Shown here piece by piece: positions 1 through 9,600 of a stretch of DNA of 64,000 nucleotides (positions are counted from its first letter, which is position 1; every line of letters begins with the position of its first letter). The DNA comes from Shewanella khirikhana (GTDB lineage Bacteria > Pseudomonadota > Gammaproteobacteria > Enterobacterales > Shewanellaceae), in contig NZ_CP020373.1 of the NCBI RefSeq assembly GCF_003957745.1, positions 4,744,630-4,808,629 of the forward strand. The letters are read 5' to 3'. Both the position numbers and the translations under genes were made by a program. The notes below the pieces were generated by a model. It searched no databases, was not told where the DNA came from, and was given only the letters and a program-made list of their open reading frames with translations.

Positions 1-1296
1 CTCGAAGAAGAATACGCCGCCGACGAAGCCTTTGATTTGGCAGCGCTGACCGCCGGTGACAGCGACAGCGAAACCACTGTGGTAAAGCTGCTGCAGTCCA
101 TTTTTGAAGACGCGGTTCAGATGCGCGCCTCGGATATTCACATTGAGCCAGGTGATAAGTCGCTGCGCATCCGGCAGCGGGTCGACGGTCATTTGCAGGA
201 AACTATCCTTAACGAAGTGACTATTGCTGCGGCGCTGGTGCTGCGCCTTAAGCTGATGGCTGGGCTTGATATTTCAGAAAAACGTCTGCCCCAGGATGGC
301 CGTTTTCACATGGAAATCAAGGGCCATAAAATCGATGTGCGTATCTCCACCATGCCGATTTATCACGGCGAATCTGTGGTAATGCGTCTGTTGGATCAAT
401 CGGCGGGCCTGCTGACCCTTAACGAGACCGGGATGCCGCAAAACATCCTCGAGCGGGTTCGCAAACAAATCAAACGCCCCCACGGCATGCTGCTGGTGAC
501 CGGGCCGACCGGTAGCGGTAAAACCACCACCCTGTATGGCATTTTGAGTGAGCTCAACACCGCCGACAGAAAAATCATCACGGTGGAAGACCCGGTGGAA
601 TATCAGCTGCCGCGGATTAACCAGGTGCAGGTTAACCATAAGATTGGCCTCGACTTTTCCAACGTGCTGCGCACCACATTGCGTCAGGACCCCGACATCA
701 TCATGGTGGGCGAGATGCGTGACCATGAGACGGTGGAAATTGGCCTTCGAGGGGCGCTGACCGGTCACTTTGTGCTGTCAACTCTGCACACCAACGATGC
801 GGTAACCTCGGCGCTGCGTTTGCTGGATATGGGGGCGGCCAGCTATCTGGTGGCCAGTGCTCTGCGGGTGATTATTGCCCAGCGCCTGGTGCGCCGGGTA
901 TGCCAGAACTGCGCGGTGGATTATCAGCTGACCCCTCAGGATAAAGCCTGGCTTTCCACTGTGGGCAAGGACGTGGATTTTGCCTCGGCACGTTTTCGGA
1001 TTGGTACAGGTTGCCAGAGCTGTAACGGCACGGGTTACCGTGGCCGAATCGGTATTTTTGAGCTGCTGGAGCTGGATGAAGCCATGGTCGATGCCATGCG
1101 CACCGGCAATCCGCAGGACTTCGCCCGTGCAGCCCACGCCAGCCCCAACTTCACCCCCCTGACGGTGTCGGCGCTCAGCTATCTTCAGCAGGGCATGACC
1201 ACCATTGAAGAGGTGGCCAAGCTGGTGGAAGACATGAGCGATTCGCCGTTGCCGCTCTCGGAAGAGCTGGCGCAATTTGACGGCGCGGGAGTCTGA
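1..1296 (+). CDS. mshE: MSHA pilus assembly ATPase MshE (5' partial)
   Basis: Hexameric cytoplasmic ATPase of the GspE/PilB family that powers extension of the MSHA type IV pilus. The frame is open from base 1, so the N-terminal part lies outside the window; the TTG at 37 is not a real start. Visible are the Walker A motif GPTGSGKTTT near 508-537, the Walker B/Asp-box region (DIIMVGEMRD, about 697-726), the conserved His-box (STLHTND) and two CxxC pairs (CQNC, CQSC) that form the zinc site of this family. It is followed 2 bases later by mshG, the inner-membrane platform protein, as in other MSHA loci. PilB/GspE paralogues are the alternative, but the neighbouring msh genes settle the name. 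Confidence 0.93.
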   Translation, partial: LEEEYAADEAFDLAALTAGDSDSETTVVKLLQSIFEDAVQMRASDIHIEPGDKSLRIRQRVDGHLQETILNEVTIAAALVLRLKLMAGLDISEKRLPQDGRFHMEIKGHKIDVRISTMPIYHGESVVMRLLDQSAGLLTLNETGMPQNILERVRKQIKRPHGMLLVTGPTGSGKTTTLYGILSELNTADRKIITVEDPVEYQLPRINQVQVNHKIGLDFSNVLRTTLRQDPDIIMVGEMRDHETVEIGLRGALTGHFVLSTLHTNDAVTSALRLLDMGAASYLVASALRVIIAQRLVRRVCQNCAVDYQLTPQDKAWLSTVGKDVDFASARFRIGTGCQSCNGTGYRGRIGIFELLELDEAMVDAMRTGNPQDFARAAHASPNFTPLTVSALSYLQQGMTTIEEVAKLVEDMSDSPLPLSEELAQFDGAGV

Positions 1297-1298
1297 CC

Positions 1299-2519
1299 AT
1301 GCCTGTGTATCAGTATCGGGGGCGTAATGCCCAGGGGCAGCAAGTGACGGGGCAGTTGGATGCGGCTTCAGAAAATGCTGCCGCCGATCAATTGATGCAG
1401 CGCGCCGTGATCCCACTGGAGCTGAAAGAAACCGCAGCCGCCTCGGCCGGAATTGATATTGCCTCGCTGTTTCGTCGCAAGGTGAGTCTGGACGAACTGC
1501 AGATTTTCACGCGCCAGATGTACTCGCTGACCCGCTCTGGCATTCCCATTCTGCGGGCCATTGCCGGCCTAAGCGAAACCACCCATTCCCAACAAATGAA
1601 AGAGGCGCTGGACGATATCTCGGTGCAGCTCACCGCCGGTCGGCCACTGTCATCGGCGATGAATCATCACCCAGAGGTGTTCGATGCCCTGTTTGTGTCC
1701 ATGGTTCACGTGGGGGAAAACACAGGTAAGCTGGAAGATGTGTTCCTGCAGCTGTCGGGCTATCTGGAGCGGGAGCAGGAAACCCGTCGCCGTATCAAGT
1801 CTGCCATGCGTTATCCCATTTTCGTGTTGATAGCCATCGCCATTGCCATGGTGATCCTGAACATCATGGTCATCCCCAAGTTCGCCGACATGTTCTCGCG
1901 CTTTGGCGCAGAGCTGCCCTGGGCGACCAAGCTGCTGATTGCCACCTCCAACTTTTTCGTCAACTACTGGTGGCTACTGGCGCTGATTGTGGTGGGGACC
2001 ATAGGCGGCGTCAGTTACTGGCACCGAACCCCGCAGGGCGAGAAGAAATGGGATAAATGGAAGCTGCACCTGCCAGCCGTGGGCTCCATCATCGAACGCT
2101 CAACCCTGTCACGCTATTGCCGCAGTTTCGCGATGATGATGGGCGCAGGTGTGCCCATGACCCAGGCGCTGAGTCTGGTGGCAGATGCGGTCGACAATGC
2201 CTTTATGCACGACAAAATTGTTGCCATGCGTCGCGGTATTGAATCGGGTGAGTCCATGCTCAGGGTGTCCAATCACAGTCAGCTGTTTACCCCACTGGTG
2301 CTGCAAATGGTGGCGGTGGGTGAAGAGACTGGCCAGCTGGAGCAACTGCTTAACGATGCCGCTGACTTTTACGAAGGTGAGGTGGACTATGACCTTAAAA
2401 ACCTCACTGCCAAGCTTGAACCTATCCTGATTGGCATAGTGGCGGGCATAGTATTGGTGCTGGCGCTGGGTATCTACCTGCCAATGTGGGACATGCTCAA
2501 TGTGGTCAAGGGGGGCTGA
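1299..2519 (+). CDS. mshG: MSHA inner-membrane platform protein MshG
   Basis: A 406-residue GspF/PilC-type polytopic protein that anchors the assembly ATPase and feeds pilins into the growing pilus. It has the duplicated T2SSF domain: a first cytoplasmic half (FTRQMYSLTRSGIPILRAI, about residue 70-90) and a second (RYCRSFAMMMGAGVPMTQAL, about 270-290), with hydrophobic segments near residues 170-195, 215-240 and 370-395. The length is normal for the family. It starts 3 bases after mshE, and its stop codon overlaps the mshF start by one base, so the three are translated from one transcript. Confidence 0.93.
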   Translation: MPVYQYRGRNAQGQQVTGQLDAASENAAADQLMQRAVIPLELKETAAASAGIDIASLFRRKVSLDELQIFTRQMYSLTRSGIPILRAIAGLSETTHSQQMKEALDDISVQLTAGRPLSSAMNHHPEVFDALFVSMVHVGENTGKLEDVFLQLSGYLEREQETRRRIKSAMRYPIFVLIAIAIAMVILNIMVIPKFADMFSRFGAELPWATKLLIATSNFFVNYWWLLALIVVGTIGGVSYWHRTPQGEKKWDKWKLHLPAVGSIIERSTLSRYCRSFAMMMGAGVPMTQALSLVADAVDNAFMHDKIVAMRRGIESGESMLRVSNHSQLFTPLVLQMVAVGEETGQLEQLLNDAADFYEGEVDYDLKNLTAKLEPILIGIVAGIVLVLALGIYLPMWDMLNVVKGG

Positions 2520-3010
2520 TGCAGCCGCAGCGCGAGGTCGAAGGTGAGTTAATCGGTACTTACCGCCAACTGTTAGCGGTGATAGTGCTGATGCTGCTGC
2601 TCGCCATCGTGGGCCTGCGCTACTTTGGCAGCCTCGATTCCATGGCATCCCATGGCATGACGCTGGAGCAAAGCCGTTGGTTGAACATAGTGTCGATGGC
2701 ACGCTCTAAATGGTTGGGGCAGGGGCGCGGCGATACGCTAAAGCTCGAGTGGGAAATGCTCGGCCGTGAGAAGCCGGCAGATCCTGTGTTGGTCGCCATG
2801 AGCACTAACGGCTGGCCGCAGCCGCAAACCGAAACCGCCGAGGGCTGTTTGCAGTTGTGGCAACAGTTGCTTGGGAATGATGGCAAACAGCTGGTGGATG
2901 TAGGCTTCGATTATCAGGCCCGCGCCTGTGACTATTTTGGTGAGGCAGGCAGTCAATTAACCTACACCTTGGACACAGGAAAAGTGACCTTGGTCACTCA
3001 GACTAATTAG
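2519..3010 (+). CDS. mshF: MSHA biogenesis protein MshF
   Basis: A 163-residue bitopic inner-membrane protein. The ATG at 2519 overlaps the mshG stop, which fixes the start. One hydrophobic segment near residues 17-36 (LLAVIVLMLLLAIVGL) is followed by a periplasmic domain with two cysteines. MshF is a poorly understood accessory factor of MSHA pili; its position between mshG and mshB is typical of Vibrio and Shewanella loci. The name rests mainly on position, size and topology, because the sequence is weakly conserved. Confidence 0.8.
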   Translation: MQPQREVEGELIGTYRQLLAVIVLMLLLAIVGLRYFGSLDSMASHGMTLEQSRWLNIVSMARSKWLGQGRGDTLKLEWEMLGREKPADPVLVAMSTNGWPQPQTETAEGCLQLWQQLLGNDGKQLVDVGFDYQARACDYFGEAGSQLTYTLDTGKVTLVTQTN

Positions 3011-3080
3011 CTGTTATATATGGGACTTTTCAAGATGATTTTAGCTGCTACAATGGGAAAATGGACTATTGGGGGCACCT

Positions 3081-3686
3081 ATGAAGGCTAAACAGCAGGG
3101 ATTTTCACTGATTGAGCTGGTGATAGTGATTGTTATCCTCGGACTCCTGGCGGCCACCGCCATTCCGAGATTTTTAAATATCACCGACGAAGCCGAAGCG
3201 GCCAGCGTGGATGCCGTGAGTGGCGGCCTGGTGACGGCGGTCAGTTTTGTGCGTGCCCAATGGGAAATCGATGGCCGTAACAACAGCTACGTACTGCTCG
3301 ATGGTACCCAGATTGGTCTGGATAAGCGTTTTGGTTATCCCACCGGCGACAGTAATTTTTCTGCCACCGAAATGACCGATACTACCTGCCAGCAGGTATT
3401 TAACCTGATCCTGCAAAGCACGCCACGTAACGTGCTCTACACTCAGGATGCCCGCAAGCAAAGATACACGGTACGGGCAATCGGCGGCGCCGGTGGCAGT
3501 ACCAATGATTTAAACGGACAAACCGTGAATGGTTTGGATCTGTGCGTCTACCATCAGGTGTCTTCTTTGACGCTGGATCCCAATACCGGGATTGCCAATC
3601 CGGCTCCGGACCTGACCACCCCGGGTGCCTCCGGCATCACTTATAACCCGGGTACCGGCAAGGTTCTCAGTTTTACCAACCCCTGA
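3081..3686 (+). CDS. mshB: MSHA minor pilin MshB
   Basis: Type IV prepilin of about 201 residues. The short positively charged leader MKAKQQG precedes FSLIELVIVIVILGLLA, the class III prepilin peptidase site (cleavage after the Gly, Glu at mature position 5) followed by the hydrophobic stalk. ATG 3081 is preferred over the in-frame TTG at 3069 because it gives the usual 7-residue leader. MshB is a minor pilin of MSHA fibres. It sits 70 bases after mshF and 38 bases before mshA. Confidence 0.88.
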   Translation: MKAKQQGFSLIELVIVIVILGLLAATAIPRFLNITDEAEAASVDAVSGGLVTAVSFVRAQWEIDGRNNSYVLLDGTQIGLDKRFGYPTGDSNFSATEMTDTTCQQVFNLILQSTPRNVLYTQDARKQRYTVRAIGGAGGSTNDLNGQTVNGLDLCVYHQVSSLTLDPNTGIANPAPDLTTPGASGITYNPGTGKVLSFTNP

Positions 3687-3724
3687 TCATCAGGATCTTC
3701 AGTTCCACTAAAAGGTAAATTGTC

Positions 3725-4240
3725 ATGAAAAAACAACAAGGTTTTACCCTGATTGAGTTGGTGGTGGTAATCATCATCCTCGGTATTCTGGCCGTGACGG
3801 CAGCACCTAAGTTTATCAACCTGCAGTCGGATGCCAGGGCTTCTGCGTTGCAGGGACTAAAGGGTGCGATTCAGGGGGCGAATGCCCTGGTGTTCTCTAA
3901 GGCGGCGTTGGCTGGCAAGGAGGGAGTGGGTTCTGCTGATGCTGGAACTACGGCTGCAGTGGATATAGGCACTGGAACCAATGCCAACCTTAACTACGGC
4001 AGTATCCAATCAACGGCTGCTGAGCTTGCCAACGCCGTTGAGTTGAGTATTTCGGAAACCACCACTGCTTCAACAGACTGGTTTTTGGTCAAAGGGAGTA
4101 ATGGCGCTTCCAAGGCTGTTCTTTATCAAGCAGGCTCCCCCTATGCAACAGACAACACCAAGGAGTGCTATCTGGAGTACACTCCAAAAGCGAGTGCCTC
4201 AGCTGTTCCTGTTTTAACAGTACTCGCCGACGATTGTTGA
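3725..4240 (+). CDS. mshA: MSHA major pilin MshA
   Basis: Major structural subunit of the MSHA pilus, used for surface attachment and biofilm formation. This 171-residue prepilin has leader MKKQQG, then FTLIELVVVIIILGILAV. Two cysteines near the C-terminus (ECYLEY and the final DDC) likely form the D-region disulfide. The globular domain is rich in Ala, Ser, Thr and Gly, and its bases look less GC-rich than the neighbours, as is common for variable surface pilins. A Rho-independent terminator follows 11 bases after the stop, which would let mshA be expressed above mshCDOPQ. Confidence 0.93.
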   Translation: MKKQQGFTLIELVVVIIILGILAVTAAPKFINLQSDARASALQGLKGAIQGANALVFSKAALAGKEGVGSADAGTTAAVDIGTGTNANLNYGSIQSTAAELANAVELSISETTTASTDWFLVKGSNGASKAVLYQAGSPYATDNTKECYLEYTPKASASAVPVLTVLADDC

Positions 4241-4250
4241 TTCAGTACAT

Positions 4251-4277
4251 AAAAAGGCCCGCTAAGCGGGCCTTTTT
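4251..4277 (+). terminator. Rho-independent terminator after mshA
   Basis: The sequence AAAAAGGCCCGC, loop TAA, then GCGGGCCTTTTT forms a GC-rich hairpin ending in a T run. It separates mshA from mshC and would reduce read-through into the minor pilin genes. Confidence 0.9.
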
Positions 4278-4370
4278 ACTTTAACGGCAAATACTTGGGC
4301 GCTGTGTATTTGCCTTGTGGCCCAAGTTGTTGGAAACTTGAAGGACTGACACCAGGCCGGTGGACACGGG

Positions 4371-4871
4371 ATGCACAGCCAGCGATTCAAGTTTCATTCA
4401 ATGCACAGCCGCACTGGGGGATTCACCCTGGTTGAGCTGGTGACCACCATCATCCTGATTGGGGTGCTTTCTGTGGTGGCGATTCCGCGGCTGATGTCCT
4501 CTTCTTCCTACAGTGCTTACAGTCTTAGAAACGAATTTACGGCTGAGCTGCGTAAGGCTCAGCTGCTGGCAATGAATAACACCGATATCTGTATCCGCAT
4601 CGAAGTGGATGCCGCCAATGGCTACCGCCAACTGCGCTTTCCTGCGAGAGTTGGCAATCAGTGCAGCGGCACAGCCTCATTAAATTTGGGTTGGCAGGCG
4701 TTTCAAGGCGGAAGTCGCTTGCGCCTGGCGGGCGCGAGCAGCTTTGCGCTGGATTTTGATGCCCTCGGCCGTCTTCCCGGCACCGGCTGTCAGGGAGCCT
4801 GTATCGAGGTCATCGCCGATGAAACTCTCATCCTGGCGGTGGAATCTGAGGGCTTTATCCATGCCCTTTAA
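4371..4871 (+). CDS. mshC: MSHA minor pilin MshC
   Basis: Prepilin-like protein with the cleavage and stalk motif GGFTLVELVTTIILIGVLSV. ATG 4371 gives a 17-residue leader; ATG 4401 would give a short 7-residue leader (MHSRTGG) and is equally plausible. The body carries the GspH/FimT-like pattern of short pseudopilins (RKAQLLAMNN, about residue 62-71) and four cysteines. It overlaps mshD by 11 bases. MshC, MshD and MshO probably form the priming tip complex of the pilus (known for related systems, inferred here). Confidence 0.82.
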   Translation: MHSQRFKFHSMHSRTGGFTLVELVTTIILIGVLSVVAIPRLMSSSSYSAYSLRNEFTAELRKAQLLAMNNTDICIRIEVDAANGYRQLRFPARVGNQCSGTASLNLGWQAFQGGSRLRLAGASSFALDFDALGRLPGTGCQGACIEVIADETLILAVESEGFIHAL

Positions 4872-5403
4872 CGCCTCCTTTAAACACTTCAAGCAAGCCA
4901 AAGGCTTTACCCTTATTGAGCTGGTGGTGGGTATGGTGGTGCTGTCCATTGCCCTGGTGATGTTAGCCACCATGTTGTTTCCCCAGGCCGACAGAGCCGC
5001 GATGACGCTGCAGCGGGTGCGCAGCGCCGAGTTGGCCCATTCAGTCCTGAATGAAATTTGGGGCAAGCGCTATGACGACAACAGCAATATCAACGGCGGA
5101 GTGCCTGCCTGTGGCAGCACCGGCACCCCTGCCTGCAGTAGTGTGATGGGGCCGGAATCTGGTGAGCAACGTAACGATTTTGACGATGTTGATGATTACA
5201 ACGGCCTGAATCAAGACGACTTTATGCTCAATTCAAGCGAGCGTTACCGCGACCGTTATCCCAACTATCGCCTGCTTGTAGAAGTAAGCAGCCAAACCAG
5301 CACAGCCCCAAATGACAGCGCGGTCAGCAAGTTGATTGCCGTGCATGTGACGACACCTGCCGGCGAAGTTATCACTTACCATGCTCAGAGGAGTAACTAC
5401 TGA
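4861..5403 (+). CDS. mshD: MSHA minor pilin MshD
   Basis: Prepilin-like protein of 180 residues, starting at ATG 4861 inside the 3' end of mshC. The leader MPFNASFKHFKQAKG is followed by FTLIELVVGMVVLSIALVML, with the conserved Glu5. The central part has paired cysteines (PACGSTGTPACSS) and an acidic Asp-rich patch (DFDDVDDYNGLNQDD). It resembles GspI/MshD minor pilins. Its stop overlaps the mshO start by one base (TGATG). Confidence 0.85.
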   Translation: MPFNASFKHFKQAKGFTLIELVVGMVVLSIALVMLATMLFPQADRAAMTLQRVRSAELAHSVLNEIWGKRYDDNSNINGGVPACGSTGTPACSSVMGPESGEQRNDFDDVDDYNGLNQDDFMLNSSERYRDRYPNYRLLVEVSSQTSTAPNDSAVSKLIAVHVTTPAGEVITYHAQRSNY

Positions 5404-6245
5404 TGCGCATGTTAAGCCACCGCAGCCGGGGCTTTACCCTGGTGGAAATGGTTACCGTGATTCTGGTGCTTGGGGTGCTGGCGGTGGGCGTCAGCAGCTT
5501 TATCATTTTCGGCACCCGGATTTTTATCGAGTCATCGGCGGTAGAACAGGTGACCGGCGAGAGCCGCTATGCCATCGAGCGGATGACCCGCGATATCCGC
5601 AGCGCCTTGCCCGGCAGTCCGCGCTTAGCCAGCGGCAGCGCAGGCAGTGAAAGCTGGCAATGTCTCGAGTTGGTGCCTATTGCCGCCAGCAGCAGTTATG
5701 TGGCGCTGGGCCTGGCCCCTGGACCCGCCGCCAAAACGGCCACCGTGTTTCGGGATGCGCCCGTCAGCGCGGTAGCCGCGGGGCAGCGGGCTTTTGTTTA
5801 TCCGCTGACCTCAGATGATGTGTATGGCAGCGTCCCCGGGAATCTGGGCAAACGCTTCGTGCTGGAGAAGGTCACTGCCTCAGCCAGCAGTATCGAGCTT
5901 GAATTTCCAAATGCCGTGCGCTTTGCTGAGGCATCACCCAGGCAACGGATGTACTTTTCAAATCAGCCGGTGAGTTATTGTTTCGTGCAATCGCTTGGCG
6001 GTGGCGGCATCAATCTGTGGCGTTATGGCAATTATGGTTTCAGCGCAGCGCAGCCAGATCTGCTGACACTCAGGGCCAACGGCAGCGCAGCCTTGATGGC
6101 ACAGAATCTGACATCGCCGCAGCCCTTGTCATTGCAGGGTTCCACCCTGATAAACAATGCCGTAGTGCAAATGGCCATTGGTTTTGCCGTGAATGGCCAA
6201 ACGTTCGAATATCAACATCAGGTGCAGATGATCAATGTTCCCTAA
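5403..6245 (+). CDS. mshO: MSHA minor pilin MshO
   Basis: A 280-residue GspJ-like minor pilin. The leader MRMLSHRSRG precedes FTLVEMVTVILVLGVLAV, where Glu at mature position 5 is kept. The SRYAIERMTRDIRSAL segment after the stalk is characteristic of the GspJ/PilW/MshO group. It is translationally coupled to mshD upstream and overlaps mshP by 11 bases downstream. Confidence 0.87.
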   Translation: MRMLSHRSRGFTLVEMVTVILVLGVLAVGVSSFIIFGTRIFIESSAVEQVTGESRYAIERMTRDIRSALPGSPRLASGSAGSESWQCLELVPIAASSSYVALGLAPGPAAKTATVFRDAPVSAVAAGQRAFVYPLTSDDVYGSVPGNLGKRFVLEKVTASASSIELEFPNAVRFAEASPRQRMYFSNQPVSYCFVQSLGGGGINLWRYGNYGFSAAQPDLLTLRANGSAALMAQNLTSPQPLSLQGSTLINNAVVQMAIGFAVNGQTFEYQHQVQMINVP

Positions 6246-6666
6246 TCGCGCAGGCTTGGCTGCCCATCGCCGACAAAGGGGCAGCGCACTCATCGTTGGC
6301 ATTTTCGTCATCACAGTGATGTTTCTGTTAGCGGCGGCGCTTATCCGTATTAGCAGTGACGGTGATGAGGCGTTGACGCTGGAAGTGTGGGGTATCCGGG
6401 CGCTGGCGGCAGCCAACAGCGGCGCCGATGTTGCCATGAGTAAGCTTTTTCCACTCGATGGCGGCGCAGCGAGCTGTGCCAATGTACCGGCAGCCTGGAG
6501 TGTGCCGAACGTGGTTGGCTTTCATGGCTGCGCCGTGAGTTTAAGCTGCAACGCCTTTGTGGTCGATGGGGTTACCCAGTACCGGGTAGTCAGTACGGCA
6601 GTGTGTCAAAGCGCCGATTTACGTGTCAGCCGAACCGTGGAGGTCACCGCCCGTGATGTGGAATAG
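6235..6666 (+). CDS. mshP: MSHA biogenesis protein MshP
   Basis: A 143-residue protein with a PilX-like N-terminus (RQRGSALIVGIFVITVMFLL) that anchors it in the inner membrane, and three cysteines in the periplasmic part. Members of this group lack the canonical Glu5 prepilin motif. It overlaps mshO upstream and mshQ downstream, consistent with a tight minor-pilin operon. The exact role of MshP is not known. Confidence 0.83.
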   Translation: MFPNRAGLAAHRRQRGSALIVGIFVITVMFLLAAALIRISSDGDEALTLEVWGIRALAAANSGADVAMSKLFPLDGGAASCANVPAAWSVPNVVGFHGCAVSLSCNAFVVDGVTQYRVVSTAVCQSADLRVSRTVEVTARDVE

Positions 6667-9600
6667 AATCGCGCTGCTGTTTGGGTTACTGCTGTGGTTG
6701 CCACTCGCAACTGCTGTGCCCCTGTGCAGCGACATTTTTACCGACCCACCATCTGGCAACCACAATCCGGGGCTTGTGCCTCCTCCGGGGCTTGAGCCGA
6801 GCCGCGGCAACTTTATCTGTGGTCGAAGGGGCTGTGGTGGTACCTCGGATATGTTTACCCCGGGCGACTACAACTACTCCTACGGCGAGTTTAAGCAGGG
6901 CAGCTTTATTCGCACCAACGGCGCGACTACCCGCTTGTATTTCAATAACCTGAATCTAACCCAGGCCAGCCTGAACCGGTTTGGCAGTGCTGAAAACCTG
7001 ATAATTTATGTGCGGAACAACCTGTCCATTTCGGGGCAGAACTATGTAAATGCCATCGTCTATGTGGCGGGAAATGTGTCTCTGGCCGGCCAGGCCAGCA
7101 TCGATGGCGCGCTAGCGGCGGGTGGCAGCCTGAATATTTCGGGGAATGGTTCGGTCGATGTGGATCAGGACGCCATCGACAACGCCGACTTTGGCGGCAT
7201 GTGTAATACCACCCAGTTGAGCTGTTTTTCAGACAATTTTGCCCGCACCAGTTTGGGGGATGATTGGGCATCCAAGGTGCTGGGTAACTCCCGCCCGCCA
7301 TCATTGACCGGCGGCAGACTCAATATCACCCAGGCTATTGGCGATCAGGCCACGGCGGTCACCTACCAGCGACTGTTCCCGGCTGAAAACAACCTGGTGA
7401 CGGTGGAATTTGATTACTACGCCTGGTCACCCCAGTCAGGCACGGGCGCCGATGGACTGGCGGTGATTTTGTCGGACGCCACCATTACCCCACAACCCGG
7501 CGGTTATGGCGGTTCTCTTGGTTATGCCCAGCGCTCCGGCGTTGCCGGTTTTGCCGGGGGCTGGATTGGTGTAGGCCTCGATGAATACGGTAACTTCTCC
7601 AATCCATCTGAGGGGCGTCAGGGAGGGCCAGGCTTCCGGGCGCAGGCGGTGGCCATCCGCGGGGCAGCTTCCGGCAACTATGCCTATTTGGCGGGTACTC
7701 AGGCCAATCTCAGTCCGCGGATCGATGTGCGTCGAACCAGTGTGCCTGCGCCAGGGCACAGGTATCGACTGACCGTGGATTCCAGAAGCCCCAGCGTCAG
7801 CATGGTGTCGCTCGCCCGCAACACCGGCAGTGGCTTTGTTGACCTGGTGGCGCCCTTTAACGCCCGCAGTTTTCCGGGGCAGAGCACTGTGCCGGCCGAT
7901 TTCTATCTGTCGCTGACCGGTTCGACCGGTGGCTCCAACAATAACCACGAAATCGATAACTTCGAGGTGTGCGCCCTCGACTCGCGGCCGGTTGGCCCCT
8001 TGATTAACCACTTTGAATTTGACTATTCCGACTCGCCACTGACTTGTGATGTGGAAGAGATGACTATTCGTGCCTGTAAAAATCCTGACTGCAGCGAGCT
8101 GTTTACCGATCCCGTGACCGCCAATCTGTTGCCTGCAAGCTCCAGTAATGGCGGCTGGCTTGGCGGTGCTCAGGTGAGCTTCAGCGGTGGCACCGGCAAG
8201 GTGTATTTGTCCCACACCAGTGCCACTGTGCCTGTAACCATAGGCGTCAGTGGCTCTGTGCCCGGCACCCTGGCGGGCAGCGACACCCTGTGTCGGCAGG
8301 GCTCAGGGCCCAAGAGTATCGCCGCCTGCACCATCAACTTTGCCGATAGTGGCTTTGTGTTTGATATTCCTGATAAATACGCGGGGCAAACCGAAACGGT
8401 CAAGCTTAAGGCGGTGAAAAAGGATGATGCGACCAAGCAGTGCGTGCCTTCGTTTGCCAACGTCGCCCGCGATCTTTCGTTCTGGAGTGGTTATCAAACG
8501 CCGACGGCGGCACAAATCATAGGCGCACCCCAAGTAACGGTAAATGGCACGGCTGTGGGCACGTCGGAAACCAGCGCAGAGCATCTGGTACTGAACTTCG
8601 ATGCCGCCGGTGAGGCGCAAATCAGTGTGGATTACCCCGATGCGGGGCAGTTGTCGCTGTCAGCAAAATACATAGGCTCTGATGTCACTGGCGATCCGGG
8701 CTTGCTGATGACAGGCTCAGACATTTTTGTCAGCAGTCCCTATGGTTTTTGTGTGGCGACGCAGGCCAATGAGGGCCAGTGCAACTCACCCTATGAAGGC
8801 TGCAATGTATTCAAGCGCGCCGGGGAGCCCTTCAATTTGCTGATTTCTCCGGTAGCGTGGAAGGCAGCCAGCAGCGATTTTTGCAGCAATAACACCACGC
8901 CAAATTTTGCCTGGCCCAAGGTGGCGTTAGCCCATGAGTTGGTGGCCCCCTCCGGCGGTGTGCTTGGTCAGGCAAGCGTGCAGGAGTATGGGCATGTGGC
9001 CGGGACTACCCCCAATACAGTGGCGCAAAGCGTCAGCGAAGTTGGGGTATTTCGCTTTGGTACGGCTGCATTCAGCGGTTATCTGGGGAGCAGTAAGACC
9101 ATTCAGGCCAGTAATTCCCAACCATTGGGGCGCTTCGTGCCGGCAAAATACATAGTGAAAGAGGTATCGCTTATTCCCGGCTGCAGCGGTTTCAGCTATA
9201 TGGATCAACCCACCCCCCTGACCATGACGATAGAGGCGCAAAACCTTGGCTCAGTGGTGACTCAGAATTATCAGGGCGTGTTTGCCAAAGGCGTAGCACA
9301 GCTGCAAGCGGAAAATGCCGATGATGGCATTAACCTGTCGGCACGTTTAAGTAGCCTTGGCGGCAGTTGGAATCAGGGTTCCATGACTTTTGGTGCCAGC
9401 AACAGTTTCCTGTTTGCCCGCACCACGGCGCCGGGTGCTGATGGCCCCTTTGAACTGTTGGATATTGGCCTTGGAGTTGATGACAACGACGGCGAGTATT
9501 CGAAGCTTTCTCCCCTGGACATGAAACCGGACAGCGCCGGCGATTGCACCCTGCCCAGCAATAATTGCACGGCCCAGCGGCTCGGCAACATCAAGATGCG